In this document: in pieces, positions 34,568-43,836 of the stretch
Numbering within the stretch: the first letter of the stretch is position 1
How the letters are laid out: every line of letters begins with the position of its first letter
Assembly: GCA_947626415.1 (NCBI GenBank)
Contig: CANQSA010000001.1
Span: forward strand, 1 to 64,000
DNA length: 64,000 nt
Direction of reading: 5' to 3'
Origin: an uncultured Lachnospiraceae bacterium
GTDB lineage: Bacteria; Bacillota; Clostridia; Lachnospirales; Lachnospiraceae
Made by a program: the position numbers and the translations under genes
Notes under the pieces: generated by a model
Told to the model about the DNA's origin: nothing
Seen by the model: only the letters and a program-made list of their open reading frames with translations
Databases searched by the model: none

Positions 34568-36070
34568 TTATTTTCCGGAAAAATAATTGTCAAAAATATT
34601 CTTTGTCACGTTGACCGCGCTGCCGTTTCCGGCCTGGATATCCTCCAGCACGACCGCGATCGCAATCTGCCGGTCGCCTTTGGAAGCATAGCCCACAAAC
34701 CAGGAATTGATCCTGCCGTTTTTATCCAGTTCCGCCGTTCCGGTCTTTCCGGCTGCCTCGTACCGATCCGACAGCAGGGCGGTTGCTGTTCCTTTCTCCA
34801 CCACACTCCGCATCAGGGTCTGCAGCAAGGCGCTTTCCTCGGCGGACAGCAAGTCCTTTTGTTTGGACGGAGAAAACGTTTTTACTTTGCTGCCGCCGCT
34901 CGTTTCGATCCGATCCGCTATATACGGCTTCATCAGAACACCGTTATTGGCCACAGCCGACGCGACCATCGCCATATGCATCGGCGTAACCGCTGTTTTT
35001 CCCTGGCCGATCGCAGTCTGGGTGCGGGTAAACAAATCCGCGCCCGCGCCGATATCCGTGCTGCTCTGGGAAGCTGCCATCGGCAGCCCCAGATCTCTTC
35101 CGAAAAGCATTTCGTTTAAGGTTTCCGAGAACTTCTGCGGGTCAAGCCCTTCCCCGATCGTGGAAAATGCGCCGTTGCAGGAATAGGCAAACGCGTCCTC
35201 CAGCGTTTCCGTTCCATGGGCTTCATAGTCAAAACAGTGGATCGCGTACTGGTCGTCCGTATCAAACTCTGTATTGCCGTCGCATTGAAACGAATACTTG
35301 TCTGCATCCCCGCCGCTTCGCAGCCAGGCTACGGTCGTAAAAATCTTAAAGACCGAACCGGGCGTATATTTTCCCTGCGTAACCCGGTTGACCAAAACGG
35401 ACTCCGTGCTGCCCTCCGAATTCAGGTAATCCCAGATGTCCGCTATGGTATTGGGGTTGTAATCCGGCTTGGAAACAGAAGCCAGGATCTTTCCGGTAGA
35501 CGGTTCCAAGACCACGACCGCGCCGTTATATCCGCCCAACGCCTGATACGCCGTTTTCTGCAGGGAAACATCCAGCGTTGTTACCAGCCGGTCTCCCTGA
35601 TTTTTCTCGTTCTGCAGCTCATGGAGCATCTGCTCGATGGGATTGATATTGGAGGTAAGCAGATCAAAATTATAGTTTAATTCCAGCCCGTATTTTCCAT
35701 AAGAATCAATTCCCACCACATGGCAGAACAGATTGTCGAACGGATAAACTCTGGTTTCATTTCCATCCGCATCCACATCGGTACGGGCAAGTACCTGTCC
35801 GTCGGACGCCAGAATATCACCCCGGATCACCCGTTTCGCGAAATCCTGCTGCCGCTTATTATATGGATTATTTACTACTTCACTGGCCTCAGAAACCTGG
35901 AAATAAATAAAATATCCCAGCAGTATGAAGAACAGACCCGCAAATACATAAGTAATCCGCAGAATCTCCCGGTTAATCCTGATTTCTTTTGAGCTTTTTT
36001 CTTTCCTGCGCGATTCTCTTTTCCCGGTACTCTTTTTCCCGGTATTCTTTTTCTGCTTTTCTTTGTTCAT
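34568..36070 (-). CDS. PBP2-type (PbpA/FtsI) peptidoglycan transpeptidase
   Basis: A 500-residue class B penicillin-binding protein that crosslinks peptidoglycan outside the membrane. A lysine-rich cytoplasmic tail (1-35) and one membrane helix (about 37-58) precede a short dimerisation region. The transpeptidase domain has SVFK (in YTPGSVFKIFTT), the SxN motif YSCNGAF and KTG in AGKTGTAELD. The only in-frame ATGs lie inside the preceding RodA/FtsW gene; 36070 is chosen because AGGA lies about eight bases before it, giving a 98-base overlap. The pair probably forms a glycan synthase complex. Confidence 0.93.
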   Translation of the reverse strand: MNKEKQKKNTGKKSTGKRESRRKEKSSKEIRINREILRITYVFAGLFFILLGYFIYFQVSEASEVVNNPYNKRQQDFAKRVIRGDILASDGQVLARTDVDADGNETRVYPFDNLFCHVVGIDSYGKYGLELNYNFDLLTSNINPIEQMLHELQNEKNQGDRLVTTLDVSLQKTAYQALGGYNGAVVVLEPSTGKILASVSKPDYNPNTIADIWDYLNSEGSTESVLVNRVTQGKYTPGSVFKIFTTVAWLRSGGDADKYSFQCDGNTEFDTDDQYAIHCFDYEAHGTETLEDAFAYSCNGAFSTIGEGLDPQKFSETLNEMLFGRDLGLPMAASQSSTDIGAGADLFTRTQTAIGQGKTAVTPMHMAMVASAVANNGVLMKPYIADRIETSGGSKVKTFSPSKQKDLLSAEESALLQTLMRSVVEKGTATALLSDRYEAAGKTGTAELDKNGRINSWFVGYASKGDRQIAIAVVLEDIQAGNGSAVNVTKNIFDNYFSGK

Positions 36071-37397
36071 CTGCTTCTTCCTCATTTCTGCCGATCATAT
36101 GCAGACCCTGAAGGATCGCAAAAATAATCAGCGTACTCAGTACGGAACTGCCGCCATAACTGACAAGCGGCAGCGTTACGCCGGTAGACGGGATCATCTT
36201 CATAGCGCCGCCCACGGTTAAAAATACCTGAAACGCATAGGCAATCCCCAACCCCACTGCGATCAGTTTATAAAAATTCCGTTTCTGCATCATGGAGATC
36301 TGTATAAATGTCATAAAACAGCACAAACAGATCATGATCACGGTAATCGCCACAAATCCGCCCAGTTCTTCGGCAATGGCGGAAAATACAAAATCCTTCT
36401 GCACGACCGGCAGATCGTTCGGCCGCCCTTGATACAGTCCCAGCCCCAGCCAGCCGCCGCTGCCGATCGCAAACAGCGACTGCGTGATCTGATATCCGCC
36501 GCTGTCGATCAAATCCGGACTCCAGGGATTCAGCCATGCGGCCACACGGGTCTGCACATGGGAGAACAGCTTATAGGCCAATACCGCCGCCACGCTTCCC
36601 GCCGCCATCCCAGCCGCCAGATACCAGACCTTTTTCGTCGCCACATACAGCATAAACAGATACACCAGGAAAAAGATCAGAGCGCTTCCCAGGTCGGTGG
36701 ACATGACCAGAATGATGACATGCGCGGCCGCCAAAGCCGTGGCAATCACAACTGTCTTAAAATTCTGCTTCGCGGACAGGATCGCCGCCACAAAAAATAC
36801 AAACAGGATCTTTACAAATTCAGACGGCTGTATGGAAATAAAGCCGAGATCGATCGACAGATTCGCGCCGTAGCTGACCATGCCAAGCACCAGTACCACA
36901 GCCAGAAGCCCCAGACCGAATCCACAGTACAGCCATGTGAATCTGTGCAGATTTTTTAGTTTTACCAGCAGCAGCGGTACGATCATACTGAGGGCTGTTC
37001 CGACAGCTACAAAAACAAACTGTTTCACGGCCCGGTGAACATTCTGCTGGTAGTCCAGTCTCGTCAGAATCACAAAACTGATCGCTAAAAGCATACACAT
37101 GTTATTGAGCAGCGGCCGGCTTAACTTCGGATAAAACGCCGGATATAGTCCCAGGACCGCGATAAAATAGACGACTTGCGCGCCGTAGAACAAAAAATAT
37201 TTTTCTTCTCCCGTCACCAGCACGATCACCACATAACCGATCAGATGCACAAGAAACATCCAGAAAATCTGCATTCTCGCCATCCGGGCTTTCTTTTCCG
37301 GCGGTTTGTCGCGCAGGATATTAAAACTTGTAACTGTATAAAAACCCATACAAAGTAAGATCAGATACTTTGATATGGTAACCGCAATCGTTTCCAA
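35973..37397 (-). CDS. FtsW/RodA/SpoVE family peptidoglycan glycosyltransferase
   Basis: A 474-residue SEDS protein with about ten membrane helices that polymerises lipid II. Conserved blocks are FISIQPSEFVKILFVFF, STDLGSALIFFLVYLFMLY, DLPVVQKDFVFSAIAEELGG and STGVTLPLVSYGGSSVL. The C-terminal tail is very charged with a duplicated EYREK. Whether it serves elongation, division or sporulation cannot be settled; the PBP partner directly downstream is typical. It begins two bases after the U32 gene ends. Confidence 0.94.
   Translation of the reverse strand: METIAVTISKYLILLCMGFYTVTSFNILRDKPPEKKARMARMQIFWMFLVHLIGYVVIVLVTGEEKYFLFYGAQVVYFIAVLGLYPAFYPKLSRPLLNNMCMLLAISFVILTRLDYQQNVHRAVKQFVFVAVGTALSMIVPLLLVKLKNLHRFTWLYCGFGLGLLAVVLVLGMVSYGANLSIDLGFISIQPSEFVKILFVFFVAAILSAKQNFKTVVIATALAAAHVIILVMSTDLGSALIFFLVYLFMLYVATKKVWYLAAGMAAGSVAAVLAYKLFSHVQTRVAAWLNPWSPDLIDSGGYQITQSLFAIGSGGWLGLGLYQGRPNDLPVVQKDFVFSAIAEELGGFVAITVIMICLCCFMTFIQISMMQKRNFYKLIAVGLGIAYAFQVFLTVGGAMKMIPSTGVTLPLVSYGGSSVLSTLIIFAILQGLHMIGRNEEEADEQRKAEKEYREKEYREKRIAQERKKLKRNQD
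36021..36050. repeat. 15-bp tandem duplication in the dual-coding overlap
   Basis: Two 15-base units, 36021-36035 and 36036-36050, differ at one position. They encode EYREK twice at the end of the SEDS protein and NTGKK/STGKR in the N-terminal tail of the PBP. Confidence 0.85.
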
Positions 37398-37399
37398 AA

Positions 37400-39598
37400 T
37401 TATTCGACTCCTCTTTTGAAATGTCCCCGGGTAAAGTCCGAAACCGTATTTTTTACCGGTTTTCCTTCCAAACCCTGCCCGTAAGCAGATAAGATCTGCT
37501 CGGTCCGTTTCCTGTCTTCCACTGTAAAATCCAGTTTTACCGCCAATGGCCGCAGCGTACGGATCTCATGCTCCATTCCCAGCAGCACCAGCGGCTGGCA
37601 ATTATAGATCCGGTTATAGCAGAATCTGCAGTTTGTCTCTACCGGGAAGCGGTTGCGATACCGGTCTTTCAGTACGATCGTTCCCGGCTTTTTACAGCCC
37701 TTCAGATTCATACGGATACAATTTGCCGTCGTCATGACCGGCAGATGCCCGTATATGGTCAGAATATCCTGTCCGCATCCGCGGGCAAGCAGTTCCCTGT
37801 AATTCAGTTCCAGCGGCAGAACACAGCTTTCGGCGCCAAGCCGCCGGTTCACCTCTCTTGCCCGCCGGTTCCACGCATAGAGATTACTGTCAAAAATAAC
37901 CGGCCGCTCCGTATGCGCTCGGAGCAGATCGAGTGTTTCCAGACTGCGAATCACGTAACCGTCGTAATCATCGAGTCCTTCTCTTTCCCAGACTTTTTCA
38001 TAATACGTATATTCTGCCTGCCGGAAGACCGGCGGAAATACATAATAAACAACCCGTTCCCGCCTCCGGCTCTCCGCCAGCAGAACGGGATCGGCGGCGT
38101 TCGCTTCCACAAATAAAATCCCGGCATAGTCCCATTCCAATGCGGCCCGCCACTGCTCTTTCGCGGACACCTGACAGATGATCCGGTCGGTTCCGTAGAT
38201 GTTCTCCGAATCCCTGCGCATCGGAAAGAGGCTTGCTTTTTCTGCCTCTTTTAATGATAGCACAGGGTTGTGACGATTGCGTGTTCGGCGAAAACCGGAC
38301 AAAATTTCTTCGGTCAGTTTTTGCTGTCCCTGTCTGCGGATGGCATTCAGCTGACCCACTGATAAAAAGCAGCCGTCTTCCATCTCAGTCTGCAGCTCCT
38401 CCACTTGGAACGGCGTATTGCCCCATTTTCGCAGCTGTTTCTCCACTTGTTCCCGTAAGATCGGCTGCGTTGACGCTTTTTGTACCACATCGCCTGAAAT
38501 CTCCGTCGTAACCTTTCCCGAGCGCATTTCCAGCCGCAGTGGTTTTCCGATCTGCAGATAAGCCGAAACGGACAAATCCCGTTTCAGTTCCTGTTTCAGA
38601 TACCGTGTCTGTATTTCCTCCGAAAGTTCTTGATCTTCTTCCCGGAAGGCATTCTCCCGGAAAGCGATCATATCAGGGCCGTTTTTCTTCTGATAATAGC
38701 TTTCGCTGAATCCGTTCCGGTTAAATAACGCGGATAGCTTCTGCAGGTCTGCCGCTTCCACCCGGTATCCCTTTCCTCCGTTTTCCAGATACCGATCCAG
38801 ATACTTTCTGTAGATGCTGACGACGCCTGCCGTATAGACCGGCTTCTTCATCCTGCCTTCGATCTTTAGGGAATCCACGCCTGCTTCCACGATCTGCGGC
38901 AGCAGAGACAGCGTACACATATCTTTAGGACTTAATACATATTTATGGACGGCGTCATTGACCACTCTGCCATCCCATTCCACATCATAGGGCAGGCGGC
39001 AGGGCTGCGCGCACCGTCCCCGGTTTCCGCTTCTTCCGCCGATCAAACTGCTTAATAGACACTGTCCGGAATAGCAGTAACAAAGCGCGCCGTGCACAAA
39101 GCTCTCAATCTCCACCTCGGTTTTGCTTCTGATCTCCGCGATCTCCGAAAGGGACAGCTCCCTAGGCGTTACCACCCTGCTTACTCCCATTTCTTCCAGC
39201 AGCTTTACGCTCCGGACTCCCGACAACGTCATCTGAGTACTGGCATGAACGGAAAGCTCCGGAAACGCCTCCCGCACAAAAGCCAGCACGCCCAGATCCT
39301 GTATGATCACAGCATCCAGACCTGCCGTATAGAGAGGCTGCAGATAAGAGAATAGCTGTTCCTCCAATTCTGTTTCTTTCAGCAGCGTATTAACCGTCAG
39401 ATAAAATCTTCTGTCATGCAGATGGGCGAAATCGATTGCCTCCAGCAATTCCCGTTCCGTTAAATTCTGTGCGTAGGCGCGGGCGCCAAAGCGCGTACCG
39501 CCGGCGTATACCGCATCCGCACCGGCCGCATAGGCCGCTTTTACACTTTCCAGACTGCCGGCCGGCGCCAGCAGTTCTACATTTCTTGTTGATTCCAT
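37400..39598 (-). CDS. peptidase U32 family protein with DUF3656
   Basis: A 732-residue protein of the U32 family. Characterised members (RlhA, TrhP/YrrO) hydroxylate rRNA or tRNA rather than cut proteins. The family start is NVELLAPAGSLESVKAAYAA and the iron-sulfur-type region is HGALCYCYSGQCLLSS through RGRCAQPCR. A DUF3656 region and a long C-terminal part with another cysteine cluster (NCRFCYNRIYNC) follow. The substrate is not known. It follows zapA after a terminator and leads into the SEDS-PBP-queH genes. Confidence 0.92.
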   Translation of the reverse strand: MESTRNVELLAPAGSLESVKAAYAAGADAVYAGGTRFGARAYAQNLTERELLEAIDFAHLHDRRFYLTVNTLLKETELEEQLFSYLQPLYTAGLDAVIIQDLGVLAFVREAFPELSVHASTQMTLSGVRSVKLLEEMGVSRVVTPRELSLSEIAEIRSKTEVEIESFVHGALCYCYSGQCLLSSLIGGRSGNRGRCAQPCRLPYDVEWDGRVVNDAVHKYVLSPKDMCTLSLLPQIVEAGVDSLKIEGRMKKPVYTAGVVSIYRKYLDRYLENGGKGYRVEAADLQKLSALFNRNGFSESYYQKKNGPDMIAFRENAFREEDQELSEEIQTRYLKQELKRDLSVSAYLQIGKPLRLEMRSGKVTTEISGDVVQKASTQPILREQVEKQLRKWGNTPFQVEELQTEMEDGCFLSVGQLNAIRRQGQQKLTEEILSGFRRTRNRHNPVLSLKEAEKASLFPMRRDSENIYGTDRIICQVSAKEQWRAALEWDYAGILFVEANAADPVLLAESRRRERVVYYVFPPVFRQAEYTYYEKVWEREGLDDYDGYVIRSLETLDLLRAHTERPVIFDSNLYAWNRRAREVNRRLGAESCVLPLELNYRELLARGCGQDILTIYGHLPVMTTANCIRMNLKGCKKPGTIVLKDRYRNRFPVETNCRFCYNRIYNCQPLVLLGMEHEIRTLRPLAVKLDFTVEDRKRTEQILSAYGQGLEGKPVKNTVSDFTRGHFKRGVE

Positions 39599-39612
39599 AT
39601 ATTTTCAAAAGA

Positions 39613-39643
39613 ACAGCCGAATCGCAAAGATCGGTTCGGCTGT
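39613..39643 (-). terminator. terminator after zapA
   Basis: ACAGCCGAA and TTCGGCTGT form a nine-base stem with a 13-base loop, followed on the minus strand by TCTTTTG. It lies just upstream of the U32 start. Confidence 0.7.
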
Positions 39644-39651
39644 AATAGGTC

Positions 39652-40062
39652 CTATTTATTCTTTCTCTCTTTTAGTGCTGCCTCATATCGCACGATCTCT
39701 TTCTGCAGTTCCAGAATCTCATTCTGCATCGTTGCGACCTCTTTATTCGCGGCGTCTAGCTTGATCTGTGTCGCGATCAGCTCATGCTTCATATCATACA
39801 GAGACTTCTCTTTTTCATCCAGATCGCTCTCCAGCATATCCGCCTGCTTCTTCGCCTTAAAATAGTCATCCGCAATATTCAGCTGTACCATAGTCGTCTG
39901 GGTATCCAGGTTCTGTCTGGTAAATGCAGGATTCTTTCTGAATTCATTGATCTTATCGTTAATGTACGCGCCTACCTTCTGCAGATACGCTTCACTTTCA
40001 TAACCGCTCAATGTGTAAATCTTCCCGCCGATAATGACTTCCGTCACATTTTTCGATGACAT
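39652..40062 (-). CDS. zapA: cell division protein ZapA
   Basis: A 136-residue Z-ring stabiliser that bundles FtsZ filaments. The N-terminal domain starts NVTEVIIGGKIYTLSGYESEAYLQKVGAY in family style, and the C-terminal half is a heptad-rich coiled coil. It has its own promoter and terminator, so it is independent of ruvB upstream. Confidence 0.93.
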   Translation of the reverse strand: MSSKNVTEVIIGGKIYTLSGYESEAYLQKVGAYINDKINEFRKNPAFTRQNLDTQTTMVQLNIADDYFKAKKQADMLESDLDEKEKSLYDMKHELIATQIKLDAANKEVATMQNEILELQKEIVRYEAALKERKNK

Positions 40063-40132
40063 CGTTTATCCTCCAGTTTCTTACCTTCTCATTCTCTCCG
40101 TAATCGGTATCTCTGTATAAAAGCTATGCTCT

Positions 40133-40161
40133 ATTATAAAACGAATCTCAGAGATTGACAA
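40133..40161 (-). promoter_or_regulatory. sigma-A promoter for zapA
   Basis: Minus-strand TTGTCA (40156-40161), 17-base spacer and TATAAT (40133-40138), about 70 bases upstream of zapA. Confidence 0.78.
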
Positions 40162-40169
40162 GTCCTATT

Positions 40170-41159
40170 TTACCGCAATCGCAAATGCTGATATGCCAGT
40201 TCGGTCACGATCCGGCCGCGCGGGGTCCTCTGAATCAGCCCATTTTGAAGCAGATAGGGTTCGTAAACTTCTTCCAGCGTACCGGCGTCTTCGCTCAGTG
40301 CGGCAGCCAGTGTATCCAGTCCGACCGGACCGCCCCCGAATTTCTCGATCATGACCATCAGGATATTCCGATCCCCCTGATCCAGTCCCAGCTTATCCAC
40401 TTCCAGCAGATCCAGCGCGTAATTCGCCACTTCTTCCGTGATTACGCCGTCATACATGACCTGCGCGAAATCCCGCACCCGTTTCAGCAGACGGTTGGCA
40501 AGCCGCGGCGTACCTCTGGAACGCTTCGCCAGCTGCAGGGCACCCATACTGTCGATCTCCACATGCAGCACCTGAGCCGAGCGTTCAATAATGGTCTGTA
40601 ATTCTTCCTGGCTGTAAAATTCCAGCCGGTGCATTACGCCAAACCGATCCCGCAGCGGCGCCGTCAGAAGACCTGCTCTGGTCGTAGCGCCCACCAGTGT
40701 AAATTTCGGCAGCTCCAGCCGGATAGAGCGGGCTGCCGCGCCTTTTCCGATCATAATATCAATGGCATAATCCTCCATCGCCGGATAAAGCACTTCCTCC
40801 ACCTGCCGGTTCAGCCGGTGGATCTCGTCTACAAACAGTACATCGCCTTCTGCCAGATTGTTTAAAATCGCTGCCATCTCTCCCGGCTTTTCAATCGCAG
40901 GCCCGGAAGTTACCTTCATATTGACGCCCATCTCGTTGGCAATGATCCCCGCCAGGGTAGTCTTCCCCAGACCCGGAGGACCGTAAAACAACACATGATC
41001 CAGCGGTTCTCCTCTGTGTTTGGCAGCTTCAATATAAATCTTCAGATTCGCTTTGGCGCGCTCCTGTCCGATATAATCCCGCAGCAGCTGAGGACGCAGC
41101 CGGGTTTCGATTCCGGCGTCTTCCTCCGTATAAGCTGTCGTAATGGTTCGCTTTTCCAT
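40170..41159 (-). CDS. ruvB: Holliday junction branch migration ATPase RuvB
   Basis: A 329-residue AAA+ motor that drives branch migration with RuvA. Walker A is [14 protein letters not shown], Walker [14 protein letters not shown], sensor 1 [11 protein letters not shown], and the C-terminal winged helix ends [17 protein letters not shown]. It follows ruvA by 27 bases. RuvC is not present, as is usual in Firmicutes. Confidence 0.98.
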   Translation of the reverse strand: MEKRTITTAYTEEDAGIETRLRPQLLRDYIGQERAKANLKIYIEAAKHRGEPLDHVLFYGPPGLGKTTLAGIIANEMGVNMKVTSGPAIEKPGEMAAILNNLAEGDVLFVDEIHRLNRQVEEVLYPAMEDYAIDIMIGKGAAARSIRLELPKFTLVGATTRAGLLTAPLRDRFGVMHRLEFYSQEELQTIIERSAQVLHVEIDSMGALQLAKRSRGTPRLANRLLKRVRDFAQVMYDGVITEEVANYALDLLEVDKLGLDQGDRNILMVMIEKFGGGPVGLDTLAAALSEDAGTLEEVYEPYLLQNGLIQRTPRGRIVTELAYQHLRLR

Positions 41160-41186
41160 TCCTCTGCTCCTTTGCCCTAAATGCGT

Positions 41187-41810
41187 TTACATCCTGCCGA
41201 TATGCCGCAGGGCTTCTTTCAATACCGTTTCCGTCTCCATATCGGGCGTTATCTCCACCGCCTTCACCGCTTTTGCCGCCTCCGCGGCGCCATATCCCAG
41301 AGCCGTCAGCGCCTCGATCGCATCCTGCCGAACCGGGCTGCCCGCATACTCTGCCTTTCCGGCTCCGCCGACGTTCTCCCGCTTGGCGGCAAGCTCCCAG
41401 GCGTCTTCGATCTGGATCTTGTCCTTTAACTCAATGATCAGCCGCTGCGCGGTCTTTCCACCGATTCCGGGCGCCTTGGAGATGGTTTTACTGTCTCCTG
41501 CCAGCACGGCGAACCGCAGGTCGTCCGGAGAAATGGTCGAGAGGATCGCCAGCGCTCCCTTCGGTCCGATCCCGCTTACGCTTAAGAGCATCTGGAAAAT
41601 TTCCATATCCTCATGCGTTAAAAAGCCGTAAAGCTGCAGCAGATCTTCTCTTACATGCATATATGTATATAATTTTACTGATTCTCCTACCGGAGGAATC
41701 TGTTCAATAACAGTCGCCGGCACAAAAACCGAGTAGCCGATTCCCTGATTTTCAATGATAACGTGGTCCGCGGCCGCAGCCGCAACCGTCCCTTTTATAA
41801 ACGCGATCAT
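41187..41810 (-). CDS. ruvA: Holliday junction DNA helicase subunit RuvA
   Basis: A 207-residue tetrameric junction-binding protein. The N-terminal OB fold begins MIAFIKGTV; helix-hairpin-helix blocks LLSVSGIGPKGALAIL and SKAPGIGGKTAQRLIIELKD follow; the C-terminal domain III (EALTALGYGAAEAAKAV) contacts RuvB. GGAGAG precedes the ATG at 41810. Confidence 0.97.
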   Translation of the reverse strand: MIAFIKGTVAAAAADHVIIENQGIGYSVFVPATVIEQIPPVGESVKLYTYMHVREDLLQLYGFLTHEDMEIFQMLLSVSGIGPKGALAILSTISPDDLRFAVLAGDSKTISKAPGIGGKTAQRLIIELKDKIQIEDAWELAAKRENVGGAGKAEYAGSPVRQDAIEALTALGYGAAEAAKAVKAVEITPDMETETVLKEALRHIGRM

Positions 41811-41826
41811 CTGATAACGCTCTCCT

Positions 41827-42312
41827 TTATACAACAATCTTTTGGATTCTCGGATAAACGATGTCCGACACGATTCCGATCACCACGCCGGTTAGCACGC
41901 CTGCCGCCAGCAATATAGGCGCATAATACCGGATTGCGTCTGTTCCGATCAAAAACGCCGCCGCGATCAGCTGCCCTGCGTTATGCGCGACTCCGCCTGC
42001 CATACTGACAATCACCATATGAAATCCGGCGCCCTTCATCAGGATCATGACCGCCAGACTGAGACAGGCGCCTGCCAGGCTGAAACAAAAGGAAAACAGA
42101 TTTCCAAACAGCAGCGCCGTACAGATCAAACGGACTCCCTGTACCATGCAAGCCATCTTCCAGTCATATAAAAACAGGATCAGCACAACAGCCAGATTTG
42201 CCAGTCCGATCTTCGCCCCCGGCACAAAAAACGGGAGCGGGATCAGGGCTTCTATATAGCTTAAGATCATGGCAAAGGCGGCAAACAACGCCGTAAACAC
42301 CATTCGTTTCAT
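41827..42312 (-). CDS. Gx transporter family protein (heptaprenyl diphosphate synthase component I-like)
   Basis: A 161-residue membrane protein with about five helices in the Hpre_diP_synt_I (PF07456) family. The blocks FFVPGAKIGLANLAVVLIL and GGVAHNAGQLIAAAF with the GxxxG-like motifs identify it. The 'Gx transporter' name reflects an ECF-like fold; the cargo is unknown. The start at 42312 gives MKRMVFTALFAAFAM. It is sandwiched between a NusG-domain-II gene and ruvA. These two often travel with ApbE and flavin-based electron transfer genes, and apbE is divergent just upstream. Confidence 0.85.
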   Translation of the reverse strand: MKRMVFTALFAAFAMILSYIEALIPLPFFVPGAKIGLANLAVVLILFLYDWKMACMVQGVRLICTALLFGNLFSFCFSLAGACLSLAVMILMKGAGFHMVIVSMAGGVAHNAGQLIAAAFLIGTDAIRYYAPILLAAGVLTGVVIGIVSDIVYPRIQKIVV

Positions 42313-42331
42313 ATCCGGATCCTCTCTTATT

Positions 42332-42697
42332 CTACTGCGCGACAGCATCCGGCGCGTCCGCCCCGCTCTCCCGGATCCGTATCACCAGACGGTTCGGCAG
42401 ACACACGATCTGTTCTCCGGCATGGGAAATGGTTCCCTGCTTCGCGCACAGGCCGTCCGGACAGGAGTATTCCGTCACCCGGACGCCGCCGTTTTCGATC
42501 ACGACAAGATTATAGGCATCTCCCTGTACCGCGCGGTAGGTCCGTTCCGCTTCCATCGGAAACTGTTCGATCAGCGTGCCGTCCCTGTAAATCTCCACCG
42601 TTTTGCCTGCCGCAGAGGGCAGAAACAGCCAGATAAGAATTCCGGCTATAACAGTTATGATTCCGATTCCGATTGCGATCCAGTCCTTTGTTTTCAA
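42332..42697 (-). CDS. NusG domain II-containing membrane-anchored protein
   Basis: A 121-residue protein with an N-terminal membrane anchor (about 6-26, DWIAIGIGIITVIAGILIWL) and an extracytoplasmic NusG_II domain (PF07009). The cysteine pattern SCPDGLCAKQG followed by IVCLPNRLVIRI is characteristic. Function is unknown, but the domain commonly occurs with Gx transporters and flavinylated electron carriers. It heads a probable NusG_II-Gx-ruvA-ruvB transcript, divergent from apbE. Confidence 0.85.
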   Translation of the reverse strand: MKTKDWIAIGIGIITVIAGILIWLFLPSAAGKTVEIYRDGTLIEQFPMEAERTYRAVQGDAYNLVVIENGGVRVTEYSCPDGLCAKQGTISHAGEQIVCLPNRLVIRIRESGADAPDAVAQ

Positions 42698-42752
42698 AAT
42701 TCCGCTCCGAACAAATGTTTTACTGCTTTATCCTAGCACAGAATATGCGGTT

Positions 42753-42781
42753 TTGCAATCTTTTTCTTTTTCCTTTACAAA
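42753..42781 (+). promoter_or_regulatory. possible promoter for apbE
   Basis: TTGCAA (42753-42758), 17-base spacer and TACAAA (42776-42781), 29 bases before the start codon. The region is T-rich, so chance matches are easier. Confidence 0.45.
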
Positions 42782-42809
42782 GCGGTATTTCTTGTGTATT
42801 CTAGGAAAT

Positions 42810-43826
42810 ATGAAAGAACGACTTTTCCTCCGGTACAAATTCACAGTTCTGCTTTTCAGCAGTATTTTTATCCTGTCCGGCTGCAGTCCGCGCTCCGCGG
42901 AACCGATCACCAGAACCGGATTTTATTTTGATACCATAATCTCCGTTACCGTGTACAGCGAAACGGACGCCGCCTGTATAGACGGGGCGTTTGCGCTCTG
43001 CGGGGAATATGAGGCACGTTTCAGCCGGACGATACCGAGCAGTGAGATCAGCCGGTTAAATGCGGACGGGGTTCTGAAAGACCCGGACGCTTCCACCGTC
43101 GACATTCTGGAAACGGCGCTGACTTATTCCGAAATGACGGACGGCGCCTTTGACGTCTCTGTCGCCCCACTGTCCGTACTCTGGAATTTTACGGGAACGA
43201 ACCCTTCGGTTCCTGCTGCCGCCGATATCAGCGCTGCCCGCAGTCTGGTTGACTATCACCACATTTCCGTAACGCCGGATGCGATCACACTGCAGTCCGG
43301 CGCGCAGATCGACCTGGGCGGCATTGCCAAGGGTTATATCGCGGATCAGCTGAAAGCCTATTTCCTCGAACACGGGGTAAAAAATGGCATCATCAATCTG
43401 GGCGGCAATACGCTGACTTTCGGGGAAAAACCGGACGGCAGTGCCTATAAAGTCGCCATCCAGCGCCCGTTTGCCGAATCCGGAGACACGATTGCTTTTC
43501 TGGAGACCCGCGACTGCTCCGTTGTCACTTCCGGCTGCTATGAGCGTTATTTTGAAGCAGACGGAACGCTCTATCACCATATCTTAGATCCCGCCACGGG
43601 CTATCCGGTTCAGAATGACCTGTACAGCGTAACCATTTTATCGGATTCCTCCGCTGCCGGCGACGCGCTGAGCACCGCCTGTTATGTACTGGGCAAAGAA
43701 AATGCCATCCGTCTGTTACAGACAATGGATGGCATTGAAGCTGTTTTTATCGATCAAAATGAACAGATTTCCGTCACGGACGGTCTGACCTATAACGCCG
43801 ACACCGGAAAGATCGGCTGGAAATAG
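42810..43826 (+). CDS. apbE: FAD:protein FMN transferase (lipoprotein)
   Basis: A 338-residue lipoprotein enzyme that transfers FMN from FAD to a threonine in [S/D]GA[T]-type motifs of extracytoplasmic targets. Residues 1-24 are a signal peptide with lipobox LSGC. Family blocks are GFYFDTIISVTVYSE, DLGGIAKGYIADQL, NGIINLGGNTLTFG and SAAGDALSTACYVLG. The open frame begins 69 codons earlier, but only the ATG at 42810 gives the signal peptide. Likely local targets are RnfG (Thr182) and RnfD (Thr154), 6-8 kb away. Confidence 0.94.
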   Translation: MKERLFLRYKFTVLLFSSIFILSGCSPRSAEPITRTGFYFDTIISVTVYSETDAACIDGAFALCGEYEARFSRTIPSSEISRLNADGVLKDPDASTVDILETALTYSEMTDGAFDVSVAPLSVLWNFTGTNPSVPAAADISAARSLVDYHHISVTPDAITLQSGAQIDLGGIAKGYIADQLKAYFLEHGVKNGIINLGGNTLTFGEKPDGSAYKVAIQRPFAESGDTIAFLETRDCSVVTSGCYERYFEADGTLYHHILDPATGYPVQNDLYSVTILSDSSAAGDALSTACYVLGKENAIRLLQTMDGIEAVFIDQNEQISVTDGLTYNADTGKIGWK

Positions 43827-43836
43827 CAGCCGTCTT

